Assembly (NCBI GenBank): GCA_033085395.1
Contig: MU853187.1
Location: 1 to 64,000 of the forward strand
Source of the DNA: Xanthoparmelia taractica
Lineage: Eukaryota; Ascomycota; Lecanoromycetes; Lecanorales; Parmeliaceae
Direction: 5' to 3'
DNA length: 64,000 nt
Every line of letters starts with the position of its first letter. Positions within the stretch are counted from its first letter, which is position 1. This document shows positions 32,689 to 45,039 of the stretch, in pieces. A program made the position numbers and the translations under genes. The notes below the pieces were generated by a model. That model made no database searches. It was not told the DNA's origin and saw only the letters and a list, made by a program, of their open reading frames with translations.

Positions 32689-34409
32689 TAAGATCAATAC
32701 CGAAGACCACCGTAAATATGGCCCTATCGTTCGGATTGCTCCCAACGAGTACAGCATCGATGACCCGGATGCGGCACAGGCCATCTATCGGTCAACAGAT
32801 CAGCTATCCAAGGTCCGTTATACTACCTCACCTGGTGTTAGTGCTACCACTTGCTGCATTGTTTTGTGGCGCGCAGATTCATTCCTGCAAGACACATGGC
32901 ACGGATTTGACCCATCCTCTATTGGCTTCAGAGACACAGTATCGCGCCATGCTCACGTAAGATAGTCACAGCGGTACTAAGCTTTTGATCTGCCCAATGC
33001 AGAACCCAGCCTTTTCACAACGCAAAATAATGATCATAACACTTGGAGGCGCCGCCAAGTCCTTCCATTGTACCAGATTGGGGCTCTTACCAACATCGAA
33101 TACCAAGTTGAGAACACGATAAGCATGTCTTAGCGAAAATGGATGCATTTGCCCTCAGAGGCACTGTTATTGATATGGCAAAGTGGCTGCATTTCTACAC
33201 TTTTGACACCACAGGCGCCCTCACAGTCTGTGCATTCGACGCAACGATAGATCATCTGCTAACACTTTCATAGTTTGGCAAACCCTTTGGCTTTATCGAA
33301 AAGGGCACCGATATTGCAGACGTCATATCCATTGCCCACACGACATCACGATACGGTGCAGTGGTCGGCATCTTCAGCGAATGGCATCCTGCTCTATTTC
33401 AGATTGTCCAGTGGATATCACCAAAAGGTGACTATGGTATCGCGTACCTCCACAGCTTCGCGAAACAAGCAGTTGCCGAGCGGTCACAAAGATCTGAGAA
33501 GGAGAAATCCCTCAGTGAAGAAAAGAGTTAAGGCGATGATGTTCTCGAGTCTGATTACCTCGGCACATTCCTTGCAAAGGCTCGCAGAACTCCCGATACC
33601 TTCTCTGTTGATGACGCTACTATAACATGATGTCCAACTTGCTCGCTGGAGGTGAGTCAACTGGGATATCCTTAAGTGCTGCCGTATATTTCCTATGCAA
33701 GAATCCACAGTTCTTAGAAAAGCTGCGCCGAGAGATGGGGGGCGTCAAGACAAGGTCCTTAAGCCCGAACATCACAACAATAAAAGAGGCTTCCGAGTGC
33801 CCATATCTACAGGCCGTCATCAAGGAGACAGCGCGAGTGGTTTCCCCTATAGGCATTAGCATAACCCGCGTGGTACCCGAAGGAGGATTCACGCTCGCAG
33901 GCCGATTTTTCCCTGAAAACGTATGTCCTTGCCTCCAAGCTCCCGGCCATGTCCTCCCAGCCAAAAAGGCCCAACACACTGACTTAGTTCTAGACAATCG
34001 TCGAACTATGCCCCTGGGTAGCCTGTGCCAATACCTTAATCTTTGGCCCAGACGCGGAGATTTTCCGGCCGGAACGGTGGCTCGAATCCCAAGCATCAAC
34101 TAGTAGGCTGGATCAATACTACTTCGGTGTACGTCACCCTACTCTTTGCCTAATTCTATGCGATGCCTTGACTCTACCAATCCTACTAAACCTACCGTTT
34201 CGCGTGTCATATAGTTCGGCCGCGGTCCTCGCGCTTGCATCGGCAAGAACATTGCTCTGATGGAACTCAGTAAGTTGATCGCGGAATTGGTGTTGAGGTT
34301 CGATATCAGCCTCGCCAACCCCAATCATGACTGGTCGGTATACAGTGATGGATTTGTCAAGCCGCAGGACTTCCAGGTGAGGTTGACGGAAAGGAAGGTG
34401 CTGGAGTGA
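32689..34409 (+). pseudogene. Cytochrome P450, 5' incomplete with in-frame stop
   Basis: Exon pieces in order: HRKYGPIVRIAPNEYSIDDP (32710 on), DTWHGFDPSSIGFRDTVSRH, VIDMAKWLHFYTFDTTGALT, FGKPFGFIEKGTDIADVI, SDYLGTFLAKARRTPDTFSV, NLLAGGESTGISLSAAVYFL (I-helix; GGESTG aligns with the oxygen-binding motif), YLQAVIKETARV (ExxR helix), VACANTLIFGPDAEIFRPER, and the haem loop FGRGPRACIG with the Cys ligand, ending LTERKVLE (stop 34407-34409). Introns such as the one with GTATGT after FFPEN are normal. However, a TAA interrupts SLSEEKS/GDDVLESD near 33528, and no N-terminal anchor is found. It resembles fungal pisatin-demethylase-type P450s; substrate unknown. Confidence 0.7.
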
Positions 34410-36602
34410 GCAATGATGGATGAAGCGCGGTTTACCAGCCTATTTCCCTAAGTATTTACTGTGATCACTATCTTAAAGAGGCGCAATGCCACCTACCTAT
34501 TCTCTTCCATTCATATTGATTCATCCCGCGCTTTCTCACTCATAACCACAGCCACATCGAACACAATGACCTACCGCAACGGCCTCCGCGAATATTGAAA
34601 ATCAAGAAAAGCCCCCTTTTTACCCCCCTCCCCCACAAAAAGCCCACAGGAAATACCTACCCTCTCTCAACCCACGACCCACCCAATCAACAACAACAAC
34701 AACAACAACAACAACAAAAACAACAACAACAACACCTCTGTACTCGTACAAGCGAATCCCAGCACAAACCCACCCAAGAAAACCCCACGCCAAACCCCAA
34801 ACTTCTCCCTTCCCTTCCCTTTCTCATCGATCAAGAACCCCCCGCCCGACCCACATTCTCGCCACTCGTCCTCATAAAAGAAAAAATAAGGATCCCAATT
34901 CCATCGTCGAAAGCGTGTTCGTGCATATCGATATGAAAAAAAAATTAGAAAATCGACACTGAGAAAAAGAGACGGATAGAGAGAGAGACAGGCAGAGAGG
35001 GAGGGATGGGAGGGAGAAAGGCAGATTCATATTGCAGATACACCTCGAGCAAATGAATAGATAGATAGATAGATAAGGGCGAAGCCATCAGGTCTCGAGG
35101 GCTTGGTTGGGATGCGCAAACGCAACGCAAGGTAGCGATCAGGCAAACTACTATGGGCTAAAACTTAGGAAAGGAAAGAAAAGGGAAGGAAAGAGGAATG
35201 TCAAGAATGCCCACCCACCATGATAGCCGTGTTATTTTATTTCAACGAGCGTCAGACGACGACTGAAAGCAAAGTTTTGGCGCTGGCAGATAAAAACAAC
35301 AAGCACGATTGCGTGAACAGGGGTTGCCGTAGAGTGTATGGTTGCGATGATAGCTCCCCGTTTCTCGTAGTTTGATACTGGTATAATTATCAGCTCGTCT
35401 GTCAAGCCCAGTCATAAGGTCTCAGTTACTGCAGGTTGTAATATCCGGTTAGAAAAGCGGGCACTCTCCTACTCCAGGTTATGCTCAAGCTGTGTCACCG
35501 CCATCGCCCTATGGGCTGTCGTCTAGCTCCTTTTTCTATTCTGATCCTCGTTCCGGTAGAGATGAGTGGTAAACGTGTCCCCGTCTGCACGCAGGCGAGC
35601 AAGGCGGCAGGCTGGATGTTATCGCTCGTAGCGTCCTGTATGGGTCCTGCAATGTTTGACATTAATCCTTCAGCAATCTGGTCAACTGACCACTGGAGCT
35701 GCAAACTAATACTTCAGAGACATTCGCGCAATGTAGATGAAACTCTCGTAGTCATCTAGGAGGCTGTAGTTCAGCGTCTTCTGAGAGAAATCGTGCAAGA
35801 AGGATGTATGCAGCACAAGCTTCCTAAAACGAAGAGGGATCTCCAACTCTTTGTGAGCTGTAAACGGTAGTTGAGGAGCAGAGATTCAGGTAAGCACGGA
35901 GACACGAATGGACGCTGTGAAAATAGCTAAGGTGCCCGATGTATGGGGCTGACACAATTACCGAGTTTTGGGGAACCAATCTGCCGCAAAAGCAAAACAT
36001 ATATTTCCATCAAGCCAGTCACTTCTCGAGTCCATACTGCCTTCAAGTTACTTCAGCTTCGGGGGTGTGCACTGGCCTTGGATACTGTCGATGATAAAAA
36101 GAATGCAGATCAAGAGACCTTGTTCCTCCTGTGGACAATAGCACCTGGTTCGACCTACATTGCTTGGCCGAAGGATCTAACGAACGCTTGAAGACTGCGC
36201 CAGTGGTCCCATGTACCCGCAAGATGCACCCAGCCGAGCCAGGCAGCTGATGAAGTTTTGGCCGTTGGTCTTTGAAGTGAGAAAGGCTATGGAATCATGA
36301 TATGAAAGGAAGGTTGTCCCGTCCCTGTCCATACGTAGCTTCAAGCATGATCAAGTCGTCCTAACAAGATGGACTTTGATACCGTGACGGACTATGCATC
36401 AAGATTGATAGCAAATGCAGGCTTTTGTAACTCTTCTCCAACTTTAATCGAATCGGTGTTGGGCCTGTAGCCCTTTTTTTCACCCGGCTTCAATGCGGCC
36501 GAAAAAAATGGAATGCACAGACGGGAAACACCGTTGCAAATAATGGTCTCTGTGTATAGGACAAATGCCACAAGCCGCATCTCGTCTTACGGTTCTCTTA
36601 CC
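34410..36602. other. Gene-poor gap with simple repeats
   Basis: Holds a (CAA)n tract (about 34687-34734), an A-run at 34935-34943 and (GATA)n around 35059-35076. The Pro/Gln open frame at 34595-34936 is repeat-derived. No gene recognised in 35130-36600. Confidence 0.6.
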
Positions 36603-38185
36603 TCAAGGTACTATCACGTTAGCGGCTATAGCTGCCGCCACGGCAGCACCGAGCACAGCACTGTCTGTCGTTCTCTCCAAGTTTACCCTCATTTTCCTAT
36701 GATGATTATCGGACTCGAACATATGATTTAGCGTTGTCTGCGCCCTTTCAATGTAGCTAGGGTATTTATTAATGATGCTGCCATCACAGCCAATTGTGAT
36801 ATGGTCCGTGCCTATGGTCTCTAGCCTTTGAAGTAGCGCTGTCAATGCATGCATTCCGACGGTGAAGTATGCAATCGAGCGGGTCGACACCCGTCGCACG
36901 ACGTCTTTGATGAACAGGACATCCCTTTCACTGGGTTGATTAGGGGATGGATGCCGTTGGTGTAACAGAGCGCGCGAAGCTGCAAGTCCATTTGATACGT
37001 CATTTTCGATCAAAGCCAGATCCTTAGTATCAACGGAATACATGGTATCTGCCAATGATGGTGACATCAGCCCATTGAAAAGCCCAGCCGTTTGTGTAGC
37101 TTCCACGATTATCAACCGTACAATCTCACCAATGTACTTCCCGGCAACCAGGTATTCGAACGGCTGGTAGTCTGGAAAGATATGTGTAGCATTAAGAACT
37201 TCGTCCCAACGAGTCGTAGGAAATATGTTCTTGCCGAACATGCTGAGCTCGGTGTTGGTCAGGACGTGGGTACTTGCCCCAATCGGTGGCGACCTTGATT
37301 TGAATTTGGACGAATCAAGGGCGGCAACTGGTAAATGTACAGCAGCGTTCATGCCGGTTCCGAGGATTGTAGCCAAGCGTGTATCAGGGTCAAGGTATGC
37401 GCGTGCAAGCAGGGCTGAGGAGGAGTCGTTGACTATGGCGTCAAGGCGAACATCAAGGTTCTGCGAAGCAATCTAATCAGCCATGGACCACAAGAAGAGG
37501 AAACGCGAAGAGCAAGTACAGCACGCTGGCAGGCTCTCGTGATAATGTCGCCCAGGTCACGGCCAATGAGATACTCGGAACAGTGAAATCCTTTGCCCAT
37601 ACCCAGCACGTTACCGCTTTTCATGGATGTCTGACTGCTGAGCATCAGCTGGCTTGGAATCGAACGTATGTTGAAGAACTCATAGCCTACTGACTCAATG
37701 GGAAAGGACCAGGCCACCCCCATTGGTAGAGGTGCAATGCCCTCCGTGTGGCCCATGGATTCAGCTCCCATCATAAGCAGTTCTCCAACCCGCTCAGCCA
37801 TCCAGTCAAAGAAATCATATTCTTTCAGCTGCCGTATGGCCGGATCAATGGCAAAGCACACCCATCGTAGAATCCGCATGCCTAGGTTCCTTCCGTTCAG
37901 CTCCACCAGCGCTATCCGTAGATTCGAACCCCCAACTTCCAAGGCCAAGTATGTCCCTTGCTCTTGTCCAGTAGGCAGCTCATAGTTGAAAGAAGGTAGC
38001 ATACACTGTGGGCTGGAAATCATATGCTTTCGGAGCTCTGACTGAAGCTTCTCTGATAGAGCAAGGAGGTCTTCGATCCGTGATTGCTGCTCAAATTGTC
38101 TGTGCACTTCTTGTAGAAGAGTGTTTAGAGGGTCTGGGTCCCGAGTAGACATGGCCGTACCTTGGCATTGAATGTCACTAGTCAT
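36603..38185 (-). CDS. Atypical hexokinase-family sugar kinase
   Basis: Two exons, 38185-37520 and 37460-36603 (507 aa; 496 aa if the ATG at 38152 is used). The frame is kept across a 59-bp intron joining ACQRA to NLDVRLDAIVND. Hexokinase motifs in order are the phosphate-1 region LALEVGGSNLRIALVEL, sugar-binding GVAWSFPIES, IVNDSSSALLARAYLD with the catalytic Asp, ILGTGMNAAV, YIGEIVRLIIVEA, and adenosine region IGCDGSIINKYPSYIE. The phosphate-1 Asp is Glu here (LEVGG for LDLGG) and the flanks are far from glucose-phosphorylating enzymes. It may be an N-acetylglucosamine kinase or a regulatory HxkC/HxkD-type protein; sequence reading cannot decide. Confidence 0.85.
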
Positions 38186-39035
38186 CTGCCTTAGGCGCGA
38201 GGCAAATGGTGGGGTCCACAAGCTATTGTATAAGGTAATTAAGAGGGCTTACAGCCTTGGCAGTAGAAGAAGACAGAAATCTGCCCCCAGCTCACTGTGG
38301 TGCTCACCCGAGGATGCCGCTTCTAGGATGCGAGTTTAGGTGATAGGTGTTGCAGCACCTGTCAGGGTGATCAGCACGCTTATCTTATCCTTCCACTCAT
38401 TCTAACTCTAAAGGGCTACGCGCTTTCTCCACACCCTATTTGCAACAGGTTCTACATGGTATAAGGCCCCGTTGAAAGAAATGCCAATCCGAAGAGCCTT
38501 TTAGAAGACTTATTAACGATTATCCTCTAGTAGAGCTTCTTGCAAAGAAGTGGCCGAATCCTTGATCCTCAGATGAGAACAATATTCTTATGGTGACGTC
38601 TGGGCGCATTGCCTGGGTCTTTATCTGGTTCTCTGCCAGCAGAAAACTATGGAGTAGCGAATTGCCGTTCCTTGGAGGGAGAGAAAATTCATCGAAGCGA
38701 AGATCTCTATTTGCCAGTTGCCTGTGAAGTTCTACCTCGGTTTGGTTGACTTGCGTCTCTCGTTTATGAATGCATACTCTAGCCTTGTTCAAGGACCCTG
38801 GCTTCTTCGGCTCGTGATGAGGTTCGCTTCAATCACTACACCCATCACAAAGCCATGAAAAAAGCATGCTTCACTCAGCGATTTGGGCGAATCCGGACTT
38901 TCTTTCAAATGCTGGACAGAACACGCTTTCGGATCTTGATCGTTATGGTAGGGTTAGTGATGAAATACTTGCTGTATGCGGAGGCGCCCGTCACAACCAG
39001 TCTTGCTTCAGGCATTCTACGTACGTACCAACAAG
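38186..39035. other. Intergenic, hexokinase-like gene promoter side
   Basis: Short frames only. No gene supported. Confidence 0.5.
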
Positions 39036-39500
39036 ATGAATGGGATGGAAACCCTTGCGGTGATCAACAGTATCGCCGACATCATGCAGGTTATAGACTT
39101 CATGGATAAGATCATCAGTCAGATAGAAGACTATAGTCCTTGCGATCGCGGTATTCCTAGAGTGTTCCAAGACATGCAGGACACACTGCCGTTGATAGTG
39201 ATGAGTTCGGATGAAGTCGAATCATAGGTGACAAAAAGTTGGATAGCCGAAGAGAAACGCAATGTCTTGAGGCCTGTTCTGAAGCCATGCGTGAGTAAGG
39301 CGAGTCCAACTTTCAGTAGGCAATCGGCGGCTTGAAGTAGGATAAGCGCTCTTTCTGTTTCTCCAATGTCGCTCCCACCACAACTTCGGATGACATGGCG
39401 GCACGTCTGGAAAGCGTTCCAAGGCGGTTTGAGGGGATTTGATGTTTTCTCCTAGCATGGCTGGTCATATGTAACTCATGGATGCTGCTACAATCTTGCT
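39036..39500 (+). pseudogene. NACHT-sigma-like N-terminal domain remnant of a STAND gene
   Basis: The plus strand reads MNGMETLAVINSIADIMQVI, DRGIPRVFQDMQDTLPLIVM, then TAG, then WIAEEKRNVLRPVLKPCVSK, and later TWRHVWKAFQGGLRGFDVFS. This order matches the small helical N-terminal domain (NACHT-sigma) of fungal STAND receptors (RAF.EI...LPLI, EE.K.ALLPVVE.C, WKAF..L). In-frame stops and the absence of a following NTPase show it is a leftover. It faces the lipase/NB-ARC/TPR relic tail to tail. Confidence 0.55.
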
Positions 39501-39603
39501 TCATGCCGCTGTTACGGAGTCTCGGTTGATGGTGATTGAATAGGTTAGATACGAAGACGTGGATCTAACCATCAACAATTACGCGGATAGTATTTTTATT
39601 TTG

Positions 39604-42600
39604 TCAATCTGGTTGTTTTGTCTTCACATTTGCAATCATGGATGCGACACGTTCCACAGCACTAGTCAGACGCGTCACATGTGCCGGATTCCCATCTTTG
39701 TGCGCCGCTCTCCCCTCCAAAGCTCGAGTGTACCGCTCATGTGCAAGCGCAAGGTCCCCCTTTGCTTCGTACAACCGGCCTATTGACTCTACCGTGTCCA
39801 TTGTCGACGGATGTGAGGTTCCCAAAATTTTCATCCGCTTGCTGAGTGCCTCTGAGTACTGTTTTAGCGCTTCTTCATGCTGCCCTTGCATGAACAGAAT
39901 TGTGCCGATGTCGTTCTAGATTTCGATGACATCACTGTGTTCGTGGTAGTACAACTTTTTGCGGCCATCGAGAACGTGGTAGCTCAGCTCCAAGGCTCGG
40001 TCGAGCTCTCCGACGGTTCGGTGAGTTTTGGCTAAACCACTGAGTATTTTTATCGAGAGTGGGTGCTCTTTCCCGAGCGCTGTTTCGCTGTTGGAGAGAG
40101 CACTCGTGTACCATTTGAAAGCTTCCGGAATACGGTTCGACGAACGGAGGAGGTCAGCAACACGATTCATTATCTCCAGTGTCGATGGATGAGCATCACC
40201 AAAGATGCGCTTCTGAGCTTCAAAGGTGCGCTCATAGAGCGTCAGGGCCTCCCCGCGTCTTCCTTGGTGTTTGAGGACCGTCGCTAGGCACTGAGTGACA
40301 CTCAAAGTGAGAGGATAGTCAGCTCCAAAGACGGGCTCGCAGATTTTGAGTATGGAATTGTAGCACTCCTGTGCTGCATCATAGTGCCCATTTTCTTCCA
40401 AAAGGAGACCTTCGTTGCTCCTCGTGGACAAAGTCAGAATATGCGAATCGCCAAATAGTTTGTCAACCATTCGCGATGCCCGTTCCTGACAATCCAGGGC
40501 AGCGCTTCGACTTTCCGGAGAAAAGCTTATGCGACCTATCTTTGCAACAGTTCTTGCGATAGCGTCGCGATTGGGTTCTAGATCCTGCTCAAATCCGCTA
40601 AACACGAAATTGTACTGGGCTATAGCGTGGGTGTAATAACCGAGTTGACTATAGACCCAAGCGAGTACGGAACGCTGCTCCTGTGAAAGATCTTCCGAGA
40701 CCTCATCCATTGATCCACAATTTCTGGTTTCGATCAGAGCGCGGAAATGTACGGCTAATTCTGACCATCCGCTCCATTCTCGAAAGTTGTTGTGAGAGCA
40801 AGAGGTTTTACGCAACAGAAGGGTGAGTGCTTCCTTTTTCCTCACTTTCTGCTGTTCAGGATCCAAGCGAGCGGCGGCCTAAACATGAACTAGAGGATGA
40901 AGAGAAATTTCCGTGTTCTCCGAGAGCTTGATGAGAGACAGAGAGTCAAGTCTGGCTATTGTTTGGTCGAATTCGTCCTCGTCTGCGGTCAAATCCAAAA
41001 GCCAGCCAACGTGAGGCATAGATCTATCTTCGTAGGATGAGGTTTCAATTATGTGGCAATCGTCTGAGTGTTGGTGAAGTAGCTGAAAAGATATTTGTTG
41101 ATGATGGATGAAAGCGAAAAAGCTAAGAAGTCTTCGAGCGTTGTTTGTCAATTGTGGTATCGAAAGCTCCCATGTTTTTACCAAAGTCTGCTTGTACAGC
41201 CAAAGGGACTGCGGAGGGCTGAACTTCATGGCCTTCTCCATGTGGTTCGTCAAGAATGTTTTATACTTTGGCAGTGAAACCTTTGTATAATTCATGTATG
41301 CGGACGCCTGACTAAGTGCCAGTGGCAAACAGCCTAGGGTCTTGCATATCGATCGGCCAGCTTGGTCTTCCTCACCTATTGGATTTGGATCAGAGAGGTC
41401 ACCCTAAGCATAGTAGCAAGGCATGAGACGGCCTACCTTGAAGGGACGATCTGGACATCCTCAAGTCGCTAAGCAACAATTGTAAAGCTTCATCTAGATG
41501 CAACTCCTGGACCTTGATAAAGGCAGTGTTGTTACTGCTTTCAAGCCATTCCAGGTCCAGTCTTCGGCTTGTCACTATTATTGATCCATTCGGGCCGCCT
41601 GGTACGTATTCTTTATAATTCCAGGACTCTAGGTCATCGAGGTTGTCCAAAATAAGCAGCCAACGAGTGTGCTTTTGGCTTTGTAGCCATAATTTGACCA
41701 TTAGCATTATATAGCTATTTTCCGTTGCTGAAGCTGCGCTCACTGATAAGTGCAGTTAGTCTTCGAAATTCAGGTCATCAACTTGGGTCACACAATGCTT
41801 ACTCTACTTGCTAGCTTGAAGTCTCTGATAAATTGATCGAAAGCCTAAGCTTGCTGTTTCCTCATTTGCCATGCTCACCCAGAACACGTTCCTGTAAGAG
41901 CACATATTTTGCTGCGCATATTCAAGTGCAAGTTGGGTCTTACCCACACCACCCATACCCAAAAGATACAACATTCTCTTACGATCACTATTGTCACTTG
42001 ACAGTAACTTGTCTCGCATCTGCTCTAGAAGATCTCTTCTTCCCACAAACATGCCTACTTCTTTGACTAATGAATCAAAGTGCATGACAGCGCGAGTACG
42101 GCCTGAGGTATCTTCATCAAAATCAGTCCTTTGGCGGGCCTTAGGAAGTAGGCCACACGATAGTGCTTCCTGAGCACGATCGATCATATCATTTAACGAA
42201 TTACAGATCTTCCTGAAGCCTTCATTGGCAAATTCGAATCTGCACATATCGCGATGATTGGCATGTATCGAATCCTGTCGTTCATGTGCATTGCCAATGA
42301 TCGCCGAACTAGCAGGAACTACCTGCTTAAGACAAAATATATTGCATTAGCTCGTTGGGCCCTGCAGAAACTTAATTTGTTGGGGTTATCGATGCCCGGG
42401 CAAAAGAAAGGTCATGTTAACCTTGCCGAATTTACCCATGGGTAATTCCTCGAAGTAAGAATGGACGTCAAGTTCCTTAAACGCCAGCATTCGCGCGAAT
42501 GCTTCGGATATCCGATCGAGAATCTCTGACTCTGGCATCAAGGCTCTTAGTAGAGGCGTGTTCGGTTCTTGAAGTGTGGCACTGGCCGCTTTAGCTGCAA

Positions 42601-43400
42601 TCACCGCCAGTCCAGCATAACTACTTCCCCGATGTGGAGTACCCAGAAAGACGACGCCTTGTGTTGTAGCAAAGATATGATGATGAATCTCGCTCAAACC
42701 AATCTGCTGCTTGGGATATTCCAGTGCCTGCATATTCACTGATCGTCAGTTCTGAACAGGCTAGGCTACAGCTTTGCATGATTGGCGCCTACATCTTTAC
42801 ACACAAGCCCGCCAAGAGAATGCGTCACCCCTATGATTGGTGTCTATTATGATGTATGCCACTGTATTGGTAATGTCTCCTACATTGATGGCGATAGGCT
42901 CATTTCTTTGCGGCGAAAGAGAAACAGCCATCTCTCTCTCAGTGATTGAAGCCAAAATCGAGAGTTTTGGGGAACATATTGCAGTACCAAAAGGATTGAT
43001 CATTCTACGACCAATTGCTTCCCTAGCAATGCATTCCGTCTAATAGTAATGTGTCGTGAAGAAAACTTGATAGTGCGCCGTGGGAAACCACTATAAAAGT
43101 ATCGAATGGGAACGGGGAACGAGGCCAGAGAATGGAAGAGATCGTACGATAGTTGTCCGAAGCCTCCCTTTATCCTTCCTCAGCGTCGATACTGCTTCTA
43201 CCATTGACTTTGCATGGTGATGGATATTGTTTAAAGAACTCGATCCAAAGGGTACAAGGGCAGTCGCATCATAGCCGTAGGTGATAACACGGACGCTATG
43301 GATTTGGCTTGGAAGCAGATCCTTAGGCCAGAAGACACATTCTTAGTCCACGTCCTCCTACGATGACCTCGTAGTCCGTGAACGAGGATTATACTGGGTT
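39604..43400 (-). pseudogene. NLR-type STAND gene: lipase-like / NB-ARC / TPR, broken
   Basis: From 5' to 3' on the minus strand: IILVHGLRGHRRRTWT, a frameshift, WPKDLLPSQIHSVRVITYGYD, the nucleophile elbow GVTHSLGGLVCKD and VVFLGTPHRGSSYAGL (SesB-type lipase-like domain). Then the NB-ARC domain with P-loop GMGGVGKTQLALEYA, Walker B WLLILDNLDDLE and GSIIVTSRR, a GCLPLALSQASAYM helix and HPLVHV. About seven kinesin-light-chain-type TPRs follow (GDAHPSTLEIMNRVADLL, GKEHPLSIKILSGLAKTH and others). Two TAG stops break it: 40881-40879, where relatives have Trp in HPLVHxWA, and 39918-39916, before NDIGTILFMQ. Intact relatives sense non-self and trigger incompatibility or cell death. Several introns read normally, so decay is recent. 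Start not located. Confidence 0.8.
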
Positions 43401-45039
43401 ATCAGGTGAATATTGACACTGCGCATAAATTTCACCAAGGGTATCAGGAACGTACTCAGCACGTATGTCTCCTTCATCTGCATGGACAACTTCACAACCC
43501 AGATGTTCACGGCCGATGGGAGGACCTGCCAACGTCTCACGGAGGCTACCATGGCCGTTGCCGTCTTTTTTTGACCGGAGAATACTTTCCTGATCATGGA
43601 ACGTAGCTTTCCACCGTAGGGAAGCTGCGCAGAATCTTCTGACATAGCTAATTTGGGGTTGCTAGACTTGTGGTCAAGAGCTTCCGAGCCTGGACTCGTA
43701 ATTATCGCTAACGTATTAGATGCCTAACGGCTTGCTGTTCCTTCAATACTTTCAAGTGGTGGGGAGACATGAGCGTGAGAATGCGGAGATGTCATTGAAT
43801 CCATCTGGAAGTCCCGACAACCATATGGACAACAAGAGCTGGTCTATACCACGAGTACGTGGGCGGTTACTGTGAGAGCTAACAGGGTGAGCAGACTGTG
43901 AAGTGGAATGGCACTTGCGTAGCGATAGGTCAGTATTGATGGACACTAGATGACTACGAGCCCTGAGATGCAAAGACTAAAAGCTGCCGATAGAATGCAT
44001 GTCCAGTATATATCTCCTTGTGTCACGCAGATAGAATCAGCTCGGGGTGTCTTCGGGCCGATTGAGGTCCTCCAGATAGAATTGGGTCCTAGCTATATGA
44101 ATACTGTTGTATTTCCCGTGTCATCGCGACTGCAGTGTGCAATATTTCTGAGTCCGACCTTCCTATTGGGTGTTTGCCTTGTTACCTTTCTCCACGTGTC
44201 GCCGAGGCTCCCTGAATGTTGACGAGCTAGGGCAAAATCTGATGTCCTGAAAAATGAAGTAAATGTAGACCTAGAGCACGACGGACAAGACTATGGGTAG
44301 ATGAAGACAGCCAGAGAATGAGTACATATGGCGAGACTGCTGCAGCCTCATTTGATGCAAAGGCGTAAAGGCTCCTCGTGGAAAATGACGGATTTACGAG
44401 TTGCAAAGCCAATGCGGATCCTACAATCCTTGGCATTGCTCATCGTCGCACACCTTACTACAATTTGTATCCGATCACCGACAACCTGTAAGAACACCAT
44501 TCTCGACCTCATCAATTGAAATTTGAAGCCGAAAATCTATCTGTATAGACAAGAACTAGTCGTCCTGGGCCTTAATAGCTGCAGTATCCCAATCCATATC
44601 TATATCCCAAATATCATGCCGCCTCACAAGTCGCGCACACTCGCTGGGATGGATGAGTGATATAGACCTACAATACCCTGGCCATCGTTAAAGACGATTT
44701 GCTTGGTTCACTGTTACTTGGAATACTAAAACTTCTATGGACACCGCCTGATTAGAATGAACACATAGAGACATTGGGCGTCGTGACGGTGCCGGAGGCG
44801 TACCCTTCACATAAAAAGGTAGCCGCTTTCTGCAGCTCACTCTCGTGTCAGTCTTTGACAGCAGTGGTGGGATTGGCAACACAACTGAGGCTGGCTGGTG
44901 GGTCTGCTGGCGCTACTGTGGCGGAAGGTGAAGGCACTTGCGCAGTTGAGCTCGTGGGGTTCTGGGAACCGTCGGCAGGTATTTCATCCGGGGAATGCTT
45001 GGTGTTGCTGCAGTCTTCACTTTTGAAGATGCTATCGTC
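43401..45039. other. Gap upstream of NLR relic, nothing resolved
   Basis: May contain lost 5' exons of the NLR relic (43401-43650 is partly open on the minus strand). From 43750 to 45030 only short frames are seen and no family is recognised. Confidence 0.45.

Noticed and set aside
34595..34936. 113-codon Gln/Pro frame
   Set aside because: Driven by a (CAA)n repeat and C-rich sequence; no splice context or homology recognised.
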